DNA of 64,000 bases from Bugulina stolonifera. Its lineage: Eukaryota > Bryozoa > Gymnolaemata > Cheilostomatida > Bugulidae. Position 1 is the first letter of the stretch. Each line of letters starts with the position of its first letter. Under the pieces are notes generated by a model, which saw only the letters and a program-made list of their open reading frames with translations, ran no database searches and was not told the origin of the DNA. Location: positions 20,871,233 through 20,935,232 of the forward strand of contig OW285188.1 in assembly GCA_935421135.1 (NCBI GenBank), written 5' to 3'. The position numbers and the translations under genes were made by a program. This document shows, piece by piece, positions 1 through 14,100 of this stretch.

Positions 1-3000
1 GCGGGATGGTGGTCCATATTTACCCCATGGCCTATAACCTCACACATGGATTTTTATCAATGAAATACTGGTATATAACTTTTTCATAATATTGCTAGAA
101 ACAACATTGTTTACATTTGACCTATAATTCAACAATGACCCTTTGTAACATGATGGGTTGATAGGATAAAGCTAGAATCCAGAGAATATAATACTTATGT
201 AACTTATTCTATGGCCTTTGTTTATAGGTACAAGTGACACTTATTGTATAACTGAAGGATAGCTACATGTAACTATCAATTATCCATCTACACTAGTTCA
301 CACTCAAGATGCCATCAGGTCTGATTCCTGCTCACTTTGGTGCATCCAGACACTTCAGTCTCCTTTCTATTAAAAACCACCTTAAAACAAGCAATTCTTC
401 TTTAACAATGGTCACTGTGATAGAATGAAATTGTTTTATATCAGAGACAAAGGCCTGTCTACGACTGAGAAGAGAGTAGAAAACTCCAGTAGAATTGCAC
501 TAATGAAGTTAGTTATTCCTATTGTTATAAGGAATTGAGTAAATCAGATGCTTCAAAAGAATTTCACTAAATAATCTATTAAACAGGACTAAATACACAT
601 AACTTTGTCTCAATCCACTGGTGTTAAAGTTAGTGTCAAAATATTAGGAATAAATCATGAAATCTTAGAATGCTTCTCATACTACTGCTTATTATAATAT
701 AATATAATATATAAATTTGAGCACGGATGGAGTAAAAACTGTTTTATTTCTATTAGGTTTCATGTAACTTTACAAATGTTTATAACCATTGGATAAAAAA
801 TTATAGCAATTATAAAAATAAAATAGTGCTAAGTTTGACCTGTATTTTATTTGCCATTGCTGCAACTATTATTCTATATTATCATACAGGTATAGAAGAG
901 TAAAGAGTAGGGAGCAGCCATGGCTTAGGGGTTAGAATGCTGAGCTTTCATGCTGAAGGTTCCAGGTTCAAATCCCAGTCACGGTGGTGTTAGGAAGAGC
1001 ATCCAGCCCCAATTGCTCCTGTGCCTCATATAAAAGTCCTTGGGATCCTGCAAGCCAGCTTGGCTTCAAGGCAACTCCTCTACCCCTGCCAAAAAAAGGC
1101 CATGTCATCTGGGCCTTTCTCACAGAGAGTTAGATCACATGACCAAACAGAATATGTGGATAGACGTTAGGTCTCCAATAACCAGAAATTACATCAACAA
1201 CAACCAGTATGCACAGTAGGTAGATGGTAGAGCCCCAAACTACACATAGTTATGACGACACAAGAAAATCAGCTATATTGCAATTACCTCATCATTATTA
1301 TTTGCTTTTAAAGTTTGCTATGTTATTTTAATGCTGTAAAATAATAAAACAGAATTTGTTGTGATATACATTTTTTATATAAGATAGTATTTATTTTATA
1401 TATTATTTTACAGTCAGATTCTTCATGCTATTTGTTTCTTGGGTTGCTTCCACGCCCATATTTGAAATGATGTTATTTTATACAATCTAGATTTGGGTTC
1501 AATTTTATAAAAAACATGCAAAATATTATTTTACTTTAGAATAATTACCATAATCAATTTACCACAACATAATACCTCCAGCAGATCGTAAATATTATTT
1601 ACATGTAGGCTAACCTATGGATAGAGATTTTATATAAAATCACATCACAGAGATAGCTGACAATGTATTTCATCACACTTCAGCTAATATAGTGTAATAA
1701 TTACATGTTATATGAAAGGACAGTTCATCACTTACACATGATAATTATACAGTAAGACACAAAACACCTGCTTTCCTCTGCCATGCTATCCTCAAGTTCA
1801 ATAGCACCTGGTTTTACTTGCCTCTTCATCAAGTGATAAGAATTTCTCTCTTAATATAAACAGATGTTTAAAAATATGAATATATTTCAGTATCTCCCAT
1901 CAGTATATTAATTGTTTACATGCATATTCAATGTTTTGCAGCATTATTAGAAGAAGGTCCTTATACACTAATGATTTGGTTAGAAAATGTAATTATCTTT
2001 ACAGTAACTTGTTTTATGTGACATTTATACAAGGGCTGACTGGCCACTGAGACATAGCATATTAGGGAGTTGTGGTCACTTAAATAGATATATATTTTAC
2101 TTTCTTTCTAAATCAGTAGCTTGTTTAGCTAATACTAGACATATTGAAAACAGTAAACGGCTTAGCTGGTACATGGCCAGCTAAGGGTTAGAAATATATT
2201 TTTTGAGCTTCAGCAGAGCCTTGGTTGGTTCATGCACGTGTTTGCACTCCATAACAACTAGTTTAAATGAATAATACCTTGCAAAACTTGCATAACTTGC
2301 AATGTCTAACAGTAGCTAAGGCATAATTATATACATGCATCCTTCACCAAGGGTATAATTTTAAATGTACTGATCATTAATCCTGCCTTTGTATAGGGAT
2401 GAATGGGGTCACTCCCTGAAACAATACTGTGGGCTTTAGAAGCTCAGCAGGAAGTGCCAGCCAAAGCACTGGTCAGTTTTAAACAGTTTTAAAAGATTAC
2501 ATGATCAAAGAAGGCTTTGAAATGGTATTACATGTAGCTATGTTCAGGGAATTGACTACCAGCTTATCTACAATTATTATGTATTTATGTAAAAAATATT
2601 GGAAGCAGTAGAACTAACTGATTTCTTAAATATTCTACTTGTTGGTTTTCTGTATGGTAAATCTGGAAATGCCCCAACATGATGGGTATTTTGATATTTG
2701 CTGCATAATTATTATAAATATTCCACTTTCAAAAATGTTCCATCAACAGTCAAGTAAACTAATTCAGATAAAACAACCAACAGTTTTATTTTTGCCTACA
2801 TGTAGCCTACATCTTGAAATACTTGTAAAGTATACTTTGTTTGTTAGCTACCATAGGTTTGAGAAATGTAAAGCATGAGAAATAGTGACTTTATAATGAT
2901 ACCATTATAATCATTGGGAAGAATCCTGTAGCTGGAGTAAGAATTGCATGATGCTGAAATATTTGTATTGCTACATGTAGATGTCTAAAATTGTGACTGA

Positions 3001-5500
3001 ATTTTATTTGGTAGTATAAAATAAATTAAATATATTGTAAACAAAACTTGTAAGATTTGCTACATGCATGTGTTAAAAACTAAAAACAATATTGGTCTTT
3101 TCTAATATTTTGTTTGAAAACGTCGCTGTAGGCCTCTACCTGGATGTGTACCCATAATGTACATGTACATAAATTTATATGTACAAATAGGCTATACTAT
3201 TTTGTAGTATATACATTACATGTATGTCTATTAAAATATCTGACAATTTAAGAGTTATTGTTTGCATAGGTTTTGTACAAGCTAGAGGTTTTTAATAAAG
3301 TCTATAGAATGATAAAACACTTTCAATAAATTCAGCTATCACCTATTATTCTCGTTACATTTCAATATTTGGAAAGCAAATCAAACCATTACAGAAAATT
3401 ATATAATTCAAGAAGTCATAGTAAATGGTGTATAAATGTTTGCTTACTAATTATTAATCTATCATTAACATGGTAAATGTCAATAAAGACACACTTTCAT
3501 ATTACAGTTGTATTAACCAAGGTTGAAAGTCTTCTTGTGTGGCTACAATACATAGCATATCATCAAGTGCCATTGAGATGATGTTAAGTATATGTTTAAG
3601 AGCCTGTTTTTTCTCCTGTATGACAATGCTGGCGCCTGACTAGCATGGAACACTTGTAGACTAATAAAACAGTATATAAGTAACATCTACCAACTAGGAA
3701 CTGCATCACTTGTGTATAAAGATATTGTAAGGAACGAAACCACGGCGCCATCGTGAACATATATCTAATGCGACTAGTTCACCTCAAAAACCTAGCTCTT
3801 GATCTTAGAGAATACCCTCTTATGGGTCAACAGTATCTACTAGGGGAAGTGATTGTATATACAATAGTATGCATGAATAGATATTTCCCACAAAACATGA
3901 GTATGCAAAGGCAAGCATTGGTTAATAAGTTGTTGAAAATATTTTCTAAGTGTTATGAGCTTCTGATATTGACGCCATGTCCTTAAGCTATAGGCCTACA
4001 TTGTTTATTTTATTCTTCTAGCAATGGTACAAGTTTGTGTTGAGGAATGCAACAGTTACAAATAATAAATAGATTACTGATGTTCTTATATATTATGCAC
4101 ATAATATATATTTTAGTTGGTGTTTCAATATTTTTAAAAGTTGCTTTTTCACCAACATTTAAAGTGAATTTGAACCAGTAAATTTTAGTTACTTTGGTAC
4201 GTGACAGTTGACAAAATTATACGAGTGGAAGGTTTTTACAGGTGAAAAGAAATTCTATAAAGAAATTAGGGTTAGTCCTAAAAACAAAAATAATCATTAG
4301 CCTAAACTTTTGATCACAAACCAATCAATTGTAAGAGAGTTTGTACAAGTTGCTGGTTATGGCAATATAAAATATTAGCATTCAAATTTTATAGTAAAAC
4401 TATATTTCTCTCCCAAACAGTCTCTCACAAACTTCTATGGAATTAAATATAGACTGAGGTGTCACCTAGTATTGTATTTTTTTAGTAGGCTGGTCAGGTT
4501 TTAGAGGATAGGCCAGCCCTTCCCTAAATTATCTGCTCTGAGTTCTGAGCTTGTAAGTGTTTATGTGGGAATAAAATGACGTTATATGTATAATATTAGT
4601 AGTAGCCCCTACATTGGTAGCCCAGTAGGCCTACTATGTTAGACATACGCATATTCAGTTGGTAGATATACAACCAATAATATAATATACTAGGCCTACT
4701 GAATAAATTAGGAATCTATTTAGTGGTTTTGAGAATTGACAAGCTAATTGGCAAAACTAACTATATACATGTAGTTACAATAGTTACAATATTACAGACT
4801 GAATATAATGTTGCAATAAAATAATTTATTTGCTAGGACATATTACAAGCTATGTAGATCATAATTCAACTTTTCCAACCAAATTAGATGTTGTTGTCTG
4901 TAGTACTCAGCATTCCTGCTTTTTAGGTGGAAGTTAGAGAAAGTAAACTACAAATTCCTGGGTAGACAGGGTAGTAGATGCCAGATTGCCGAGTCAGCCA
5001 TTAGCAGGTGAAATGGGTAACATTGTAGCCTACTTGATCAAGAACCAAATTAATGCAATATTTTACATCTACCTAGATAATTCAAGTGTGGTTCTTGCAA
5101 ATAGCTACATGTAGGTAAATTGTGTGAGTAGATATATGTTTACGTTAAAACCACCCAGAAAAAATATCACGTTGTTTATTCAAATTAATTCTGCAACATC
5201 ATTTTTTTAGCTTGTCAAATAATAACATGTCATAAAGACCCCAGCTCATAGGCAAACTGTGTATTAGTAATTGGGTCTAGCTAGCACAACTTTTCACCAA
5301 CATATAAGTACGTACAATCTCACTGGGCTCATAGCAAAGCGCATTTCAATTTTACACCACAAACAAAAAATATGTGGGTATAATGTGACAAGTGTATGTG
5401 TATATGGGTATGGATGGATATGGGTATATTATACATGTATAAGTATTTTGGGTTAATTCTTTCATAAACCTCTAAGCTTGGAGTGTTTTGGTCAGTTAAT
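1..5500. other. Gene-free region upstream of Dlx
   Basis: I see no exon series or conserved protein here. The sequence is AT-rich with many copies of the palindrome TACATGTA. Open frames at 2639-2878 and 3753-3986 lack recognisable domains and plausible splice partners. A SINE lies at about 908-1204. The rest is probably distal 5' regulatory DNA of Dlx, but that is inference from position only. Confidence 0.6.
908..1204 (+). mobile_element. tRNA-derived SINE
   Basis: The head resembles a tRNA. An A-box-like stretch (TGGCTTAGGGGTTA, about 920-933) is followed by a B box (GGTTCAAATCC, about 965-975), the internal RNA polymerase III promoter layout. A tRNA-unrelated body follows, containing GTGTTAGGAAGAGCATCCAG, and the element ends near an A-rich CAACAACAACC tail. 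The body motif resembles the tails of SINEs moved by RTE-type LINEs, from memory. The ends are approximate and I could not place a target-site duplication. Confidence 0.7.
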
Positions 5501-5530
5501 AGCATGTGGTCAAGGGTTAGAAGTCAGTAG

Positions 5531-5568
5531 CCAATAGGAAGCTAGCAACTTGCACCCCTTATATAAAA
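5531..5568 (+). promoter_or_regulatory. Dlx core promoter: CCAAT and TATA boxes
   Basis: A CCAAT motif at 5531-5535 is followed by TATATAAA at 5560-5567, about 125 bp before the Dlx start codon. That spacing predicts transcription starting near 5590-5600 and a 5' UTR of about 100 nt. Both motifs are visible in the sequence; the start site is inferred. Confidence 0.6.
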
Positions 5569-5692
5569 GAGTGGCCAGTCGCTAGCTTTCATTTGTTCAG
5601 CAGAAATTGAGCTGGCAGGTGTTCTTGGATACACAAGCATTGGACAACTAGTAACTGACTCTTCTAGATGATAATATACTACGGGCACAAAT

Positions 5693-8600
5693 ATGGATAT
5701 TCACCAGTCAAGCTACCAAGTCTCTGCCGCCATGAGGAATCCCTACAGAAACGTTGCTAACTTTTACGCAGGACAGAATGGATTGCCTTACATGGCTTCT
5801 CAATATAACAACCCAGCTAATGCACTTACCCAGAACTTTAATGGAATGGGGGGCTACCACAACACGACTTCTATTTCTAGAGAACTTGGTAAGTAGTGTA
5901 TAGTTTCTCCTTTACATCTAGTTCAGTTGTTGTATTAGATGATTAGATGACTGACGCACTGATAAATACAAATGGGAACCAACTATTACTATATTGTGTC
6001 ATCTTCATAAATTGTTTATCTGGTTGTTGTACATTTATATTATCTGTCGACTGTCGACTGAAATACTAGCAAAATATAGACTACATGTATTAGATATACA
6101 TGTAGTCTATATTTGCAGAGAATGCAATTTAGCAGTTTGGATTTCTGAATTTATATTTTTCAAAATGAAGTTAGTAATTCTGATTTCAAGAATTTCAAGC
6201 ACAGGCCAACTTCACTAAAATATTTTTCGGCCCATTTCTATCCCAGGGTCTCGAACACACTATCCTGGGCTGAAATCAGAATCCTCATTTTTATGCGAAA
6301 AACCCAGGTGTGCCGATGAGCTAGGGATAGTTTTCTCCAACCAGCCAAATCCCAGGTCAATAGCCTTTTGGGCCTACGCCAACAGCCATCTTTGGATTTC
6401 TATTCGGTCATTCAAGAGATCACGAAGACACCATAAGTTTTGATAAGAATAAATGTCTTTATAAACTGTGGGTGACTGTGCTGTGATGCTTTACACAAAC
6501 CTGAAACCCTGCTATTCTTGCTTGGTTACTGGCTGGTGGCTGCAATAGCAAAGGAAGCTACGCTGACAGCAGCTACATTGTGGCTGGGAAATTCTGTAGT
6601 CTCTGTAGTAGCACTTTTGAACCTGTAAAGTGTCTTATTCCATCTTGGCAGCCATTTTGGTAATCATCATTGAAATGTTTGTTCAGCTTTCAATCCAGCA
6701 AAGCACTTACAGAAATATTTTTTGCTATTCCTAATTTTATTTTTTATAAGAATACAACCTGCACCTACCATTTGTTTGCCTAAAGAGTTGCATCAGACTA
6801 CAAGTTAAAATGAAAACACGCAACTACTAAGGGCGTCACAATATCAATTAATGTTTTATTCATTAGGATTTGATATTAATATATAATATTAGATATTTTA
6901 TTTATTGAATATATTTATTTGTTCAGGTAAAGGAATAGAATGCACCATGACCTCTAGACCTGGTCAGGGTGCAAAGAAAGCCAGAAAACCAAGAACTATA
7001 TACTCAAGTCTACAAATTCAGAAGCTGAATAGCCAGTTCCGTAGAGCTCAGTACTTAGCTCTACCAGAGAGAGCAGAGTTGGCCAGTGCACTTGGTCTCA
7101 CTCAAACTCAGGTAGGTAACATTTATATGTGCAATTGTATAGATTTACCCAACCTACAGAAATATATGGTCATTGACTTACAAATAAATAATGGTGCACT
7201 TACACATAAACTTGAGTGCAGCGTAGAAAAAATTAGCTTGGGCTGAATGTTATTTTGGCAAAAAGTCAGTTGCCTATGTTTCAGCATTTTTAAGTCTTCC
7301 AAAAATTTTCCAATCATCTGTTTACTCATGCAATAGGTTGCATGGAAGAAATGAAATAGTAAACTTTGCAATATAATTTAAATAATATGTTGAATAGAGA
7401 TGAGAATGTAGTATTTTTCATATGGTGTCGATGTTCTATGATCCTCTAAGAACAAATACATCACAGCATGTTTTGTTTTAAATTTTATTGGACTACATTA
7501 ATTTGATTATAGTAACTAAAACATTTACTCTTCAGTGCTTCATAGTATTGAGCATGCAAGCTATTGGTGCATAATCACATAAACTGTTGGTGAAATTCAA
7601 GTTGTGTTCAGAGTATAAAATATTAACTTTTGCTGGTATTTTTGCCAGTTACAACGCCAAGGTCAGGTAACCATAATGTAAACACACAGGGAAATTCTCT
7701 AATTACACTGTATAACCAATGTAGTATCAAATTTCAGGCTTCAATATTCTAATTAATTGCCATTGGTAATGATATTGGCTGTTGACTCTAATTATTATGG
7801 AAATTCCCTTCAGAGATTAAATATTTTACACAAGATAATTAGGCAAACTCTTGGATTGTGTAAAGAGATTTTAATATTATAACTAAACTACTACATAAAT
7901 TGAATATTTAATAGAATAAGGGCACATAATTATTTATTAATTTTATATAATAGTGCATGTCAATATAATATGGGTTAGCTAGGAATGTGTGAGTTCTCAT
8001 GCTGCACTACTGGCAGAGAAGGAGTCTTGTGACAATCTTGAATCAGTCTAGAGACAGATAATTACAGACTTGATTTTTCTACTCCATTAAATTGCTATGT
8101 ATGCCAATAGGACATGATTATATGTTGCATTGAAGCCATGGCACTGATTATATGGTAAGGCACATCAGTCATTGATCACAGCATTTCTATCTGAATAATG
8201 CCTGATTACTTAGTAACAAAAACAATATACAAACCCACAGCTTTAGCACCAGTGAATGCTTAGAGATTTATATATTTCATGTTGAAGTTATTCAACTATC
8301 ATAATAGGTCCATTAGCAGCTGCACCTTGTCAATATACATGATGTTGTATAATGCCAAGAAAAAATTAATATTATACTAAAATGTGAATATTGAGAAAGT
8401 ATTCTTAATAAATTTTCTCTTCAATGTTATAATATTTAGATGCATGCAGAATGATTCTTGGCAGGTGTACATGTCAGCTTAGTCTAATCTGATTTAGAGT
8501 TCTTATTGTACGACAAGTTAAAAATCAATATGTTTGGGTGGGAGTTTAGCTGCTGACATACAGATTAAATGCTGTACTCGTGAGATTTCTTTCTGGCAGC

Positions 8601-9637
8601 AATATTAATTTGTGATGATAAACAATATAGAAATAGCATTTCAATTCAATGGTATAGCCTAATCTGAATTAGGTCTGTATGCATGTGTTTCTGAAACTAA
8701 ATTATCAGCCTATTTTTAATTGCACAACAAACATCACATTTTAATGGTCATAATAAAGTGGAGTTCCATTTTGTAGTTATATTCTATAAATAACGCTAAA
8801 TCGGGTTATTGCCATTTGGAGGTTTTCCTGAAAGTTTATTCTGCCTTTTTGTAACATTTTTTTCTCATTTGGTAATACTGTGTTTTGCAGGTGAAGATTT
8901 GGTTTCAAAACAGGAGATCAAAACAAAAGAAAGGAGGCAAAGTGGATGACGGAGACCATGATGAGGATGCTCAGCAAGTGCATGGGAACACAGGGTCCCC
9001 AGATAATAGTCTAGTGGTTCAGTCACCCAGCAGTGCTGACTTATCAATGCAGGAGACAGACAAGCATCAACAATCTCCTCAAGACCAGCAGGTTCTTGCC
9101 CAATCCCTTCCAATTCATTTGCCTGTCAGTCAACCACCTGTAGACACTCTAAATACTTCTGACAATACTATCCAACCTATAGTCACACAGTCTGCACAAA
9201 TGCAGCAGCAGCAGGCAATGTACCATCAAGCAGCCATGAACAATAACGCTGACCGTGTCTCTCCACCAGTGCATCGGCAAGTTCCGCCACAGATGGCTTC
9301 AGGGTACAACAACATAGGACGAGTTTCTCCACAGAACCATCAAGGAGGCTCCCCACAGATGCATCCGCAGATGGTTTCTGGGTATGATAGCACTGGACCC
9401 GAGTCTCCACTAGCCCAACAACAGGTCCCCCCACAGATGCACCCACAGTTAGTTTCTGGATACGACCAGTCAGTCCAACAGGCAGTTATGTATAACAATA
9501 ATCAATATTATAATAATGGACTTGTACCAGCATATGGAGGCCCTTCTTACCAAGATTGGAACAATTACCAACACCCTTCTAGTCAAGCTCAAACCCAGTA
9601 TATGCACCATAATTCATTAGACAGTGTGTGTGGGTAA
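5693..9637 (+). CDS. Dlx: Distal-less (Dlx) family homeobox transcription factor
   Basis: This is a nuclear DNA-binding regulator of the Distal-less family, which patterns appendages, anterior neural tissue and ectoderm in animals. Exons are 5693-5888, 6927-7111 and 8891-9637, joined through consensus GT-AG introns to give 375 residues. The homeodomain spans about residues 84-143. Helix 3 ([14 protein letters not shown]) carries W48, F49, Q50 and N51, and the first part has the Dlx signature [11 protein letters not shown] and [11 protein letters not shown]. The last intron falls between homeodomain residues 44 and 45 (Q/V), the position known for Dlx genes. The C-terminal exon is rich in Gln, Pro, Ser and Tyr and holds three imperfect copies of a PQM-x-SGY unit at about residues 255-325. 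The start is the first ATG after a good TATA box. I cannot assign a paralogue number, and no second Dlx gene is in the window. Confidence 0.95.
6072..6114. repeat. Perfect hairpin in Dlx intron 1
   Basis: Two 19-nt arms (6072-6090 and 6096-6114) pair perfectly around a 5-nt loop. Each arm contains the TACATGTA palindrome common across the window. It could be a tiny MITE remnant or a cruciform-prone site; no function can be read from the sequence. Confidence 0.7.
6232..6335 (-). mobile_element. tRNA-like SINE head in Dlx intron 1
   Basis: On the minus strand an A-box-like TAGCTCATCGGCACACC (6307-6323) precedes a B box GTTCGAGACCC (6246-6256), the order expected of a pol III promoter. The A-to-B distance is longer than in a functional tRNA, so this is a SINE or tRNA pseudogene and not a tRNA gene. 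The body may extend to about 6420. Confidence 0.5.
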
Positions 9638-10001
9638 CTGGAGGTGTGGTTTATGTTAGAAAGGGTAAAGTTCCATTTTTCAAAAATAGTTGCTCTCGAT
9701 AATTTGTACATAACTATGCTAATTTATTTCCATATTGTTTTGTCAAGGCCTTATTCTATAGCCAAACTTAATGAACTTTTTTGCTGACTTTAAGCAAATA
9801 TTGATAACCTCCATGTAGGTAACTCTGTAAGCAGTAGTTTCAGATGGAAAGAATTGGTGGAGTTACAAGGTTTTATTTATTGCTCAGCCTTTATTATTAC
9901 ATGTTAATGAATGTAAACATCACTTTTGTATTGGCAATTACATGTATTTATGTTATTATCTGTGTTGAAGCAAAGATTGCTTTAGTTTAAATTTCTTTAA
10001 T

Positions 10002-10007
10002 AATAAA
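10002..10007 (+). terminator. Polyadenylation signal of Dlx
   Basis: AATAAA lies about 365 bp after the Dlx stop codon in AT-rich 3' flank. A second AATAAA near 10121 could serve as an alternative. The positions are seen directly; use of either signal is inferred. Confidence 0.5.
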
Positions 10008-11032
10008 ACTACTAAAAGTGTAAAAAAAATCTTGCCTGGAATGGATAATTATTGTAATTTCTACAATATTTTCAATACCTAATTTCAATGTATACGTGAT
10101 TGTAACTTTTAATACATTAATAAACACTCTGGTTTTATTTCTGTATAAAGCCATTTCCTCCTCAAATATTCTTCACTTATAATTATATAGCAGTTTCTCG
10201 ACTCTGTGCACATTGTAGCAGTCACAGGAAGTGAAATACTAACTAACCGACCTTTTAAGCACTGTGGAATTTTGAAGAGCAAATACAAAGTATCAGCTTT
10301 GGGGTGTTTTATATCAACCTATACAATAAAAATACACATTACATGAAACAAAGGACAAAACATATCCAAAGAAAAGATGAAAGAGAATATACTATAACAC
10401 AAGAATAATATATGGATGCAGTGACATTTATATAGAATATGTAATGTGTCATCACTTCTACCATCTATTATGAATCAAGTAGATGTTCCTTATCTATGGG
10501 CAGATAAAATAATCATTTAGAAGACAATTTCATAATCTCAAATGAAATTCTAATGGTAGTTTTTACTTACCACCTACTTGTAGTATTATCCAAATTAGCC
10601 TAGAAGTTCCATACTTTGCAGAATAAGTTTTGTATAAGCTATAGCAAAGGTGAGTGTTTTCCTACATGCCATTGTAGCACCATCATAGCACAGGTGGAAA
10701 TATGGCCAAAATGCTACTAAATTATGCATGGAACCTCTATAAATTGGTACCAGTATTAAATAGAGAGCTTGGAGTAAGCACATGTTCTCAATATTACGTA
10801 TTGAAATGTAGCGACATTGGTGTAGACATTGAGTGGCCCTGACATCTGTGGCACTGTTGGTAGCCTTGTACTGTAGGTCTACATTATATAGTATGAAATG
10901 ATATGAATTATTGACAGGAGAGAGAAGAGGTCAAGAGAACTTCAAAGACCTACTCTTAGCATCGCCAGAAGCTATACAGCCATGAATATGACTCCACATA
11001 GGCCATGACTGTTCCATGATTTGCAATATTGA

Positions 11033-11160
11033 GATAAAATATAATATAATACAATATACAATAATATAAAATAGTATAATAATATAATATACAGTGCAAT
11101 ATAATATAATATAATATACATGTAATATAATATAACATAATATAATATAATATAATATAT
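11033..11160. repeat. AT-rich microsatellite (ATAAT/ATATA type)
   Basis: An irregular run of AATAT and ATAAT units with a few interruptions. The minus-strand open frames here encode only Tyr/Ile-rich low-complexity peptide and are artefacts of the repeat. Confidence 0.85.
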
Positions 11161-14100
11161 CACCAAACTATTAACTCTTAGTGTTAAATAACAACTACAT
11201 GAAAATATTGCAAAGATATTTTCTATGTACAATGTTTATTATCTGAAATTAAACGTAAATTTTAATTGCCATCAAACTGCAGACACTAAATGGAAAGATG
11301 CTGCCTGATTTTGCTCTTTTACTGCAAGAATAATAATTATTACTCAATGTAAGTTTTGGGCATAAATGTATGTTCATATTATATTATTGCAAATTGAATA
11401 GCTTTTTACCAACTCAATTAGTTATTATTCGTATTTATCTTTATTTGTAGCAGTATACATTTTGCATTATGTGTTTTTCGTTTGATTATGAATACCTCAC
11501 CAACTGCTCCGACAATGAATATTTCTATAAATAATATCTTTATCCACTTGCATAACATGCAACAGACCTAAAACTAAGATGGTTCCAGTATTGCATGCCC
11601 CAAACCCACAATTATCTCCTAACATGTATTCATGTAGAACTATGTCGACAGACTTTGAGGCACCCAAAAGTACAGCCTTGGCAGGCCACACCAACATAGA
11701 CACAGCAAGAGGCAACCCCTAGTCTTTGTCCTGCCATGCCACAACATTGCCACTGTATGAAAGACGAATAGGAGATACTAGTTGTCAATATAAACAAAGA
11801 GTTGCATGCAAAGAGCCTTCAAACTATCATGCAATCATCTTATGACAGTAGATGCTCTTTTGAAGACTAATGAAAATGTGGATGCAGGATAGAAAACATA
11901 TTTGGAAGGTTAGAATATATATGACACGCCATGCTGTGATGACAGAAGGGCTGGGAATCCATTGATGGCATACTCGTATGTGTGTTATACAACTCTAGTT
12001 AGCTCAGTTTAAGAGGAGCCTCTCCTAGTAACTAAAAAAATAAACCTTCAGCAATAAATTATAAAATATCGTATCGAATATGACAAAGCTTGGATTACAT
12101 GTATTTTCTTGTCCCTAGTAGACTTGGAGATTAATAATAATATAATGTCAAAGAGTAAAATGCACCTAAAAACAGTAACCTGTATGAATGATATCGCCAA
12201 CATTATTATTTCAAATATAATATACTTACAGCATCATTCCATATATATTTTTAACAATAGATGTAAATTGATGCAATAGTGATATTTGAATTGAGTCTGA
12301 CTGTCAACACAGTGTAAGAGTTCCGTTAGCATAGAGCAATCACCTTTCAGTTATGTAAGACAAGGAGGGCATCAAGTATGAAATGGATACATGTACCACA
12401 TATTATAGTATCCTCTACTGTCAACTGTAACAGTATATTTATGTACTAGTTTTGTATATAGGTGCGCAGTTTGTAGTCTGAAATGCCTATCATATTGGGC
12501 ATTAATGTGTAGGACAAGAGATTTATACTAAAAAAAATAAAATAATTGGGATGAAACAAAACAATATTGTTACTATTAATACATTGTAGTTTGGATAATA
12601 TTGTAGAAAAAGATACAGCTAATGAGTTATAATGCAACTCCCATATTAAAACAATAGTACAATGATGAAAATAGTACCTGTATATTTTATATAGTTGTAT
12701 CTTAGTATCAAATTATTGAAGGCCAAATTATATTGTTACCATAGTAACAGTGATAGTTTATAATAGTATAATATGATTATCATATTTTCTGGTTATTAGC
12801 TGAAGGGATTTTCCAATGAAGGTTGGCCATAGTTATTAACCAGTGGGTCAAATCCAGCCTGGGACCATTGCCCTTTTAACCACTAATTGATAAATTTACA
12901 TATCAAATATTTATAGTACCATAATTATATGATTACATGGTATAATTTATAGGTAGCCAATATCTTCTATTATACCTTAATTATCTACAGCATGTATTCA
13001 TGTACAAGACATGCTTAAGTCATGTAGAAGTCAATGGTATATATTATGTCATAGTCTAAATATTTCCACGTTTAATAGGCCCTGTTAGAAATATTATACA
13101 GAACCGGCTCTCAAGTTAAGCACTAGCTGAGAATAATGTGAAAAATTGGCCAGTCTACAATTGCACTAAGTGTGGGAAAGTATGAAAGTTAGCGAATACG
13201 CAGCATTCAGTGAATGATGTAGGCCATCATTATGAAGTTGACTCTTTGCTGCTGTTATATACAGCAGTGCTCCAGTAATATATGAAATAACTTCCCTATT
13301 TGTGTTTCTTTTCAGATCGGAAGGGCATATGGCTGGACACAAATATGCGTGTGGCTATGAGCTAATAGTACAATATTTTGTTTGTACCAGTGAATAATAC
13401 TAGTGCCAATGCATTAACATGATAATAGGGTGATAATTACATACATAGCAAGGATGACATGCATATAACAGTCGATAGCAGGTACCAGCAGATACCAGAA
13501 TCTCCTATAGCCTTACGATTTCATTAGGCTGGGATTTCATTTTTTCTATAGCATTTATCCACTATTTAATTAATGATTGAACGTCAAAAAAATTAGACTT
13601 ATTTATAAAATATTCAATTTTAGATCTAAATGTGTTTTACGTTGTATTGAGCACTTTTGCCATTGATGCAATCTTATATTATATATTTAATTAGATAGCC
13701 TTTGGTTATAGTTTTGTGCAAAGATCTAGAATATTTCGTCGTTTGTATAATATTGATAGATGAGATTACTAGCAACTAGAATACTGTTGTCACTCTTTGA
13801 CTGAATCGTCTTGCATTCCCTAGACATTGAGCGCTGCCATAGAATATATGCTATGTGTACCTATATTATTCATAACAATATGATACACTGAACATGTTTC
13901 ACACCTCACCAAATACGATAAGGTAATATCAAACGGAGGAATCGGTTGACAAAACATGGAGTCACTGACAATGGCGTCAATAATATATTATAACACTGAA
14001 TAACTTGAATCCATGCCTTGAGATGGGTGATCAGAATACACTACAGGCCTACTTACAAATACTTAGCATTTCAGGGAAACCTGCTTCTTATTCCAGTATG

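Noticed and set aside
908..1204. Functional tRNA genes at the A/B-box elements (908, 6232, 23305, 62422)
   Set aside because: The heads do not fold into full cloverleaves, box spacing is off in several, and they are followed by SINE or LINE bodies.
3753..3986. 77-codon plus-strand open frame upstream of Dlx
   Set aside because: It starts at a GTG, lacks similarity that I can recognise, and has no splice context or promoter.
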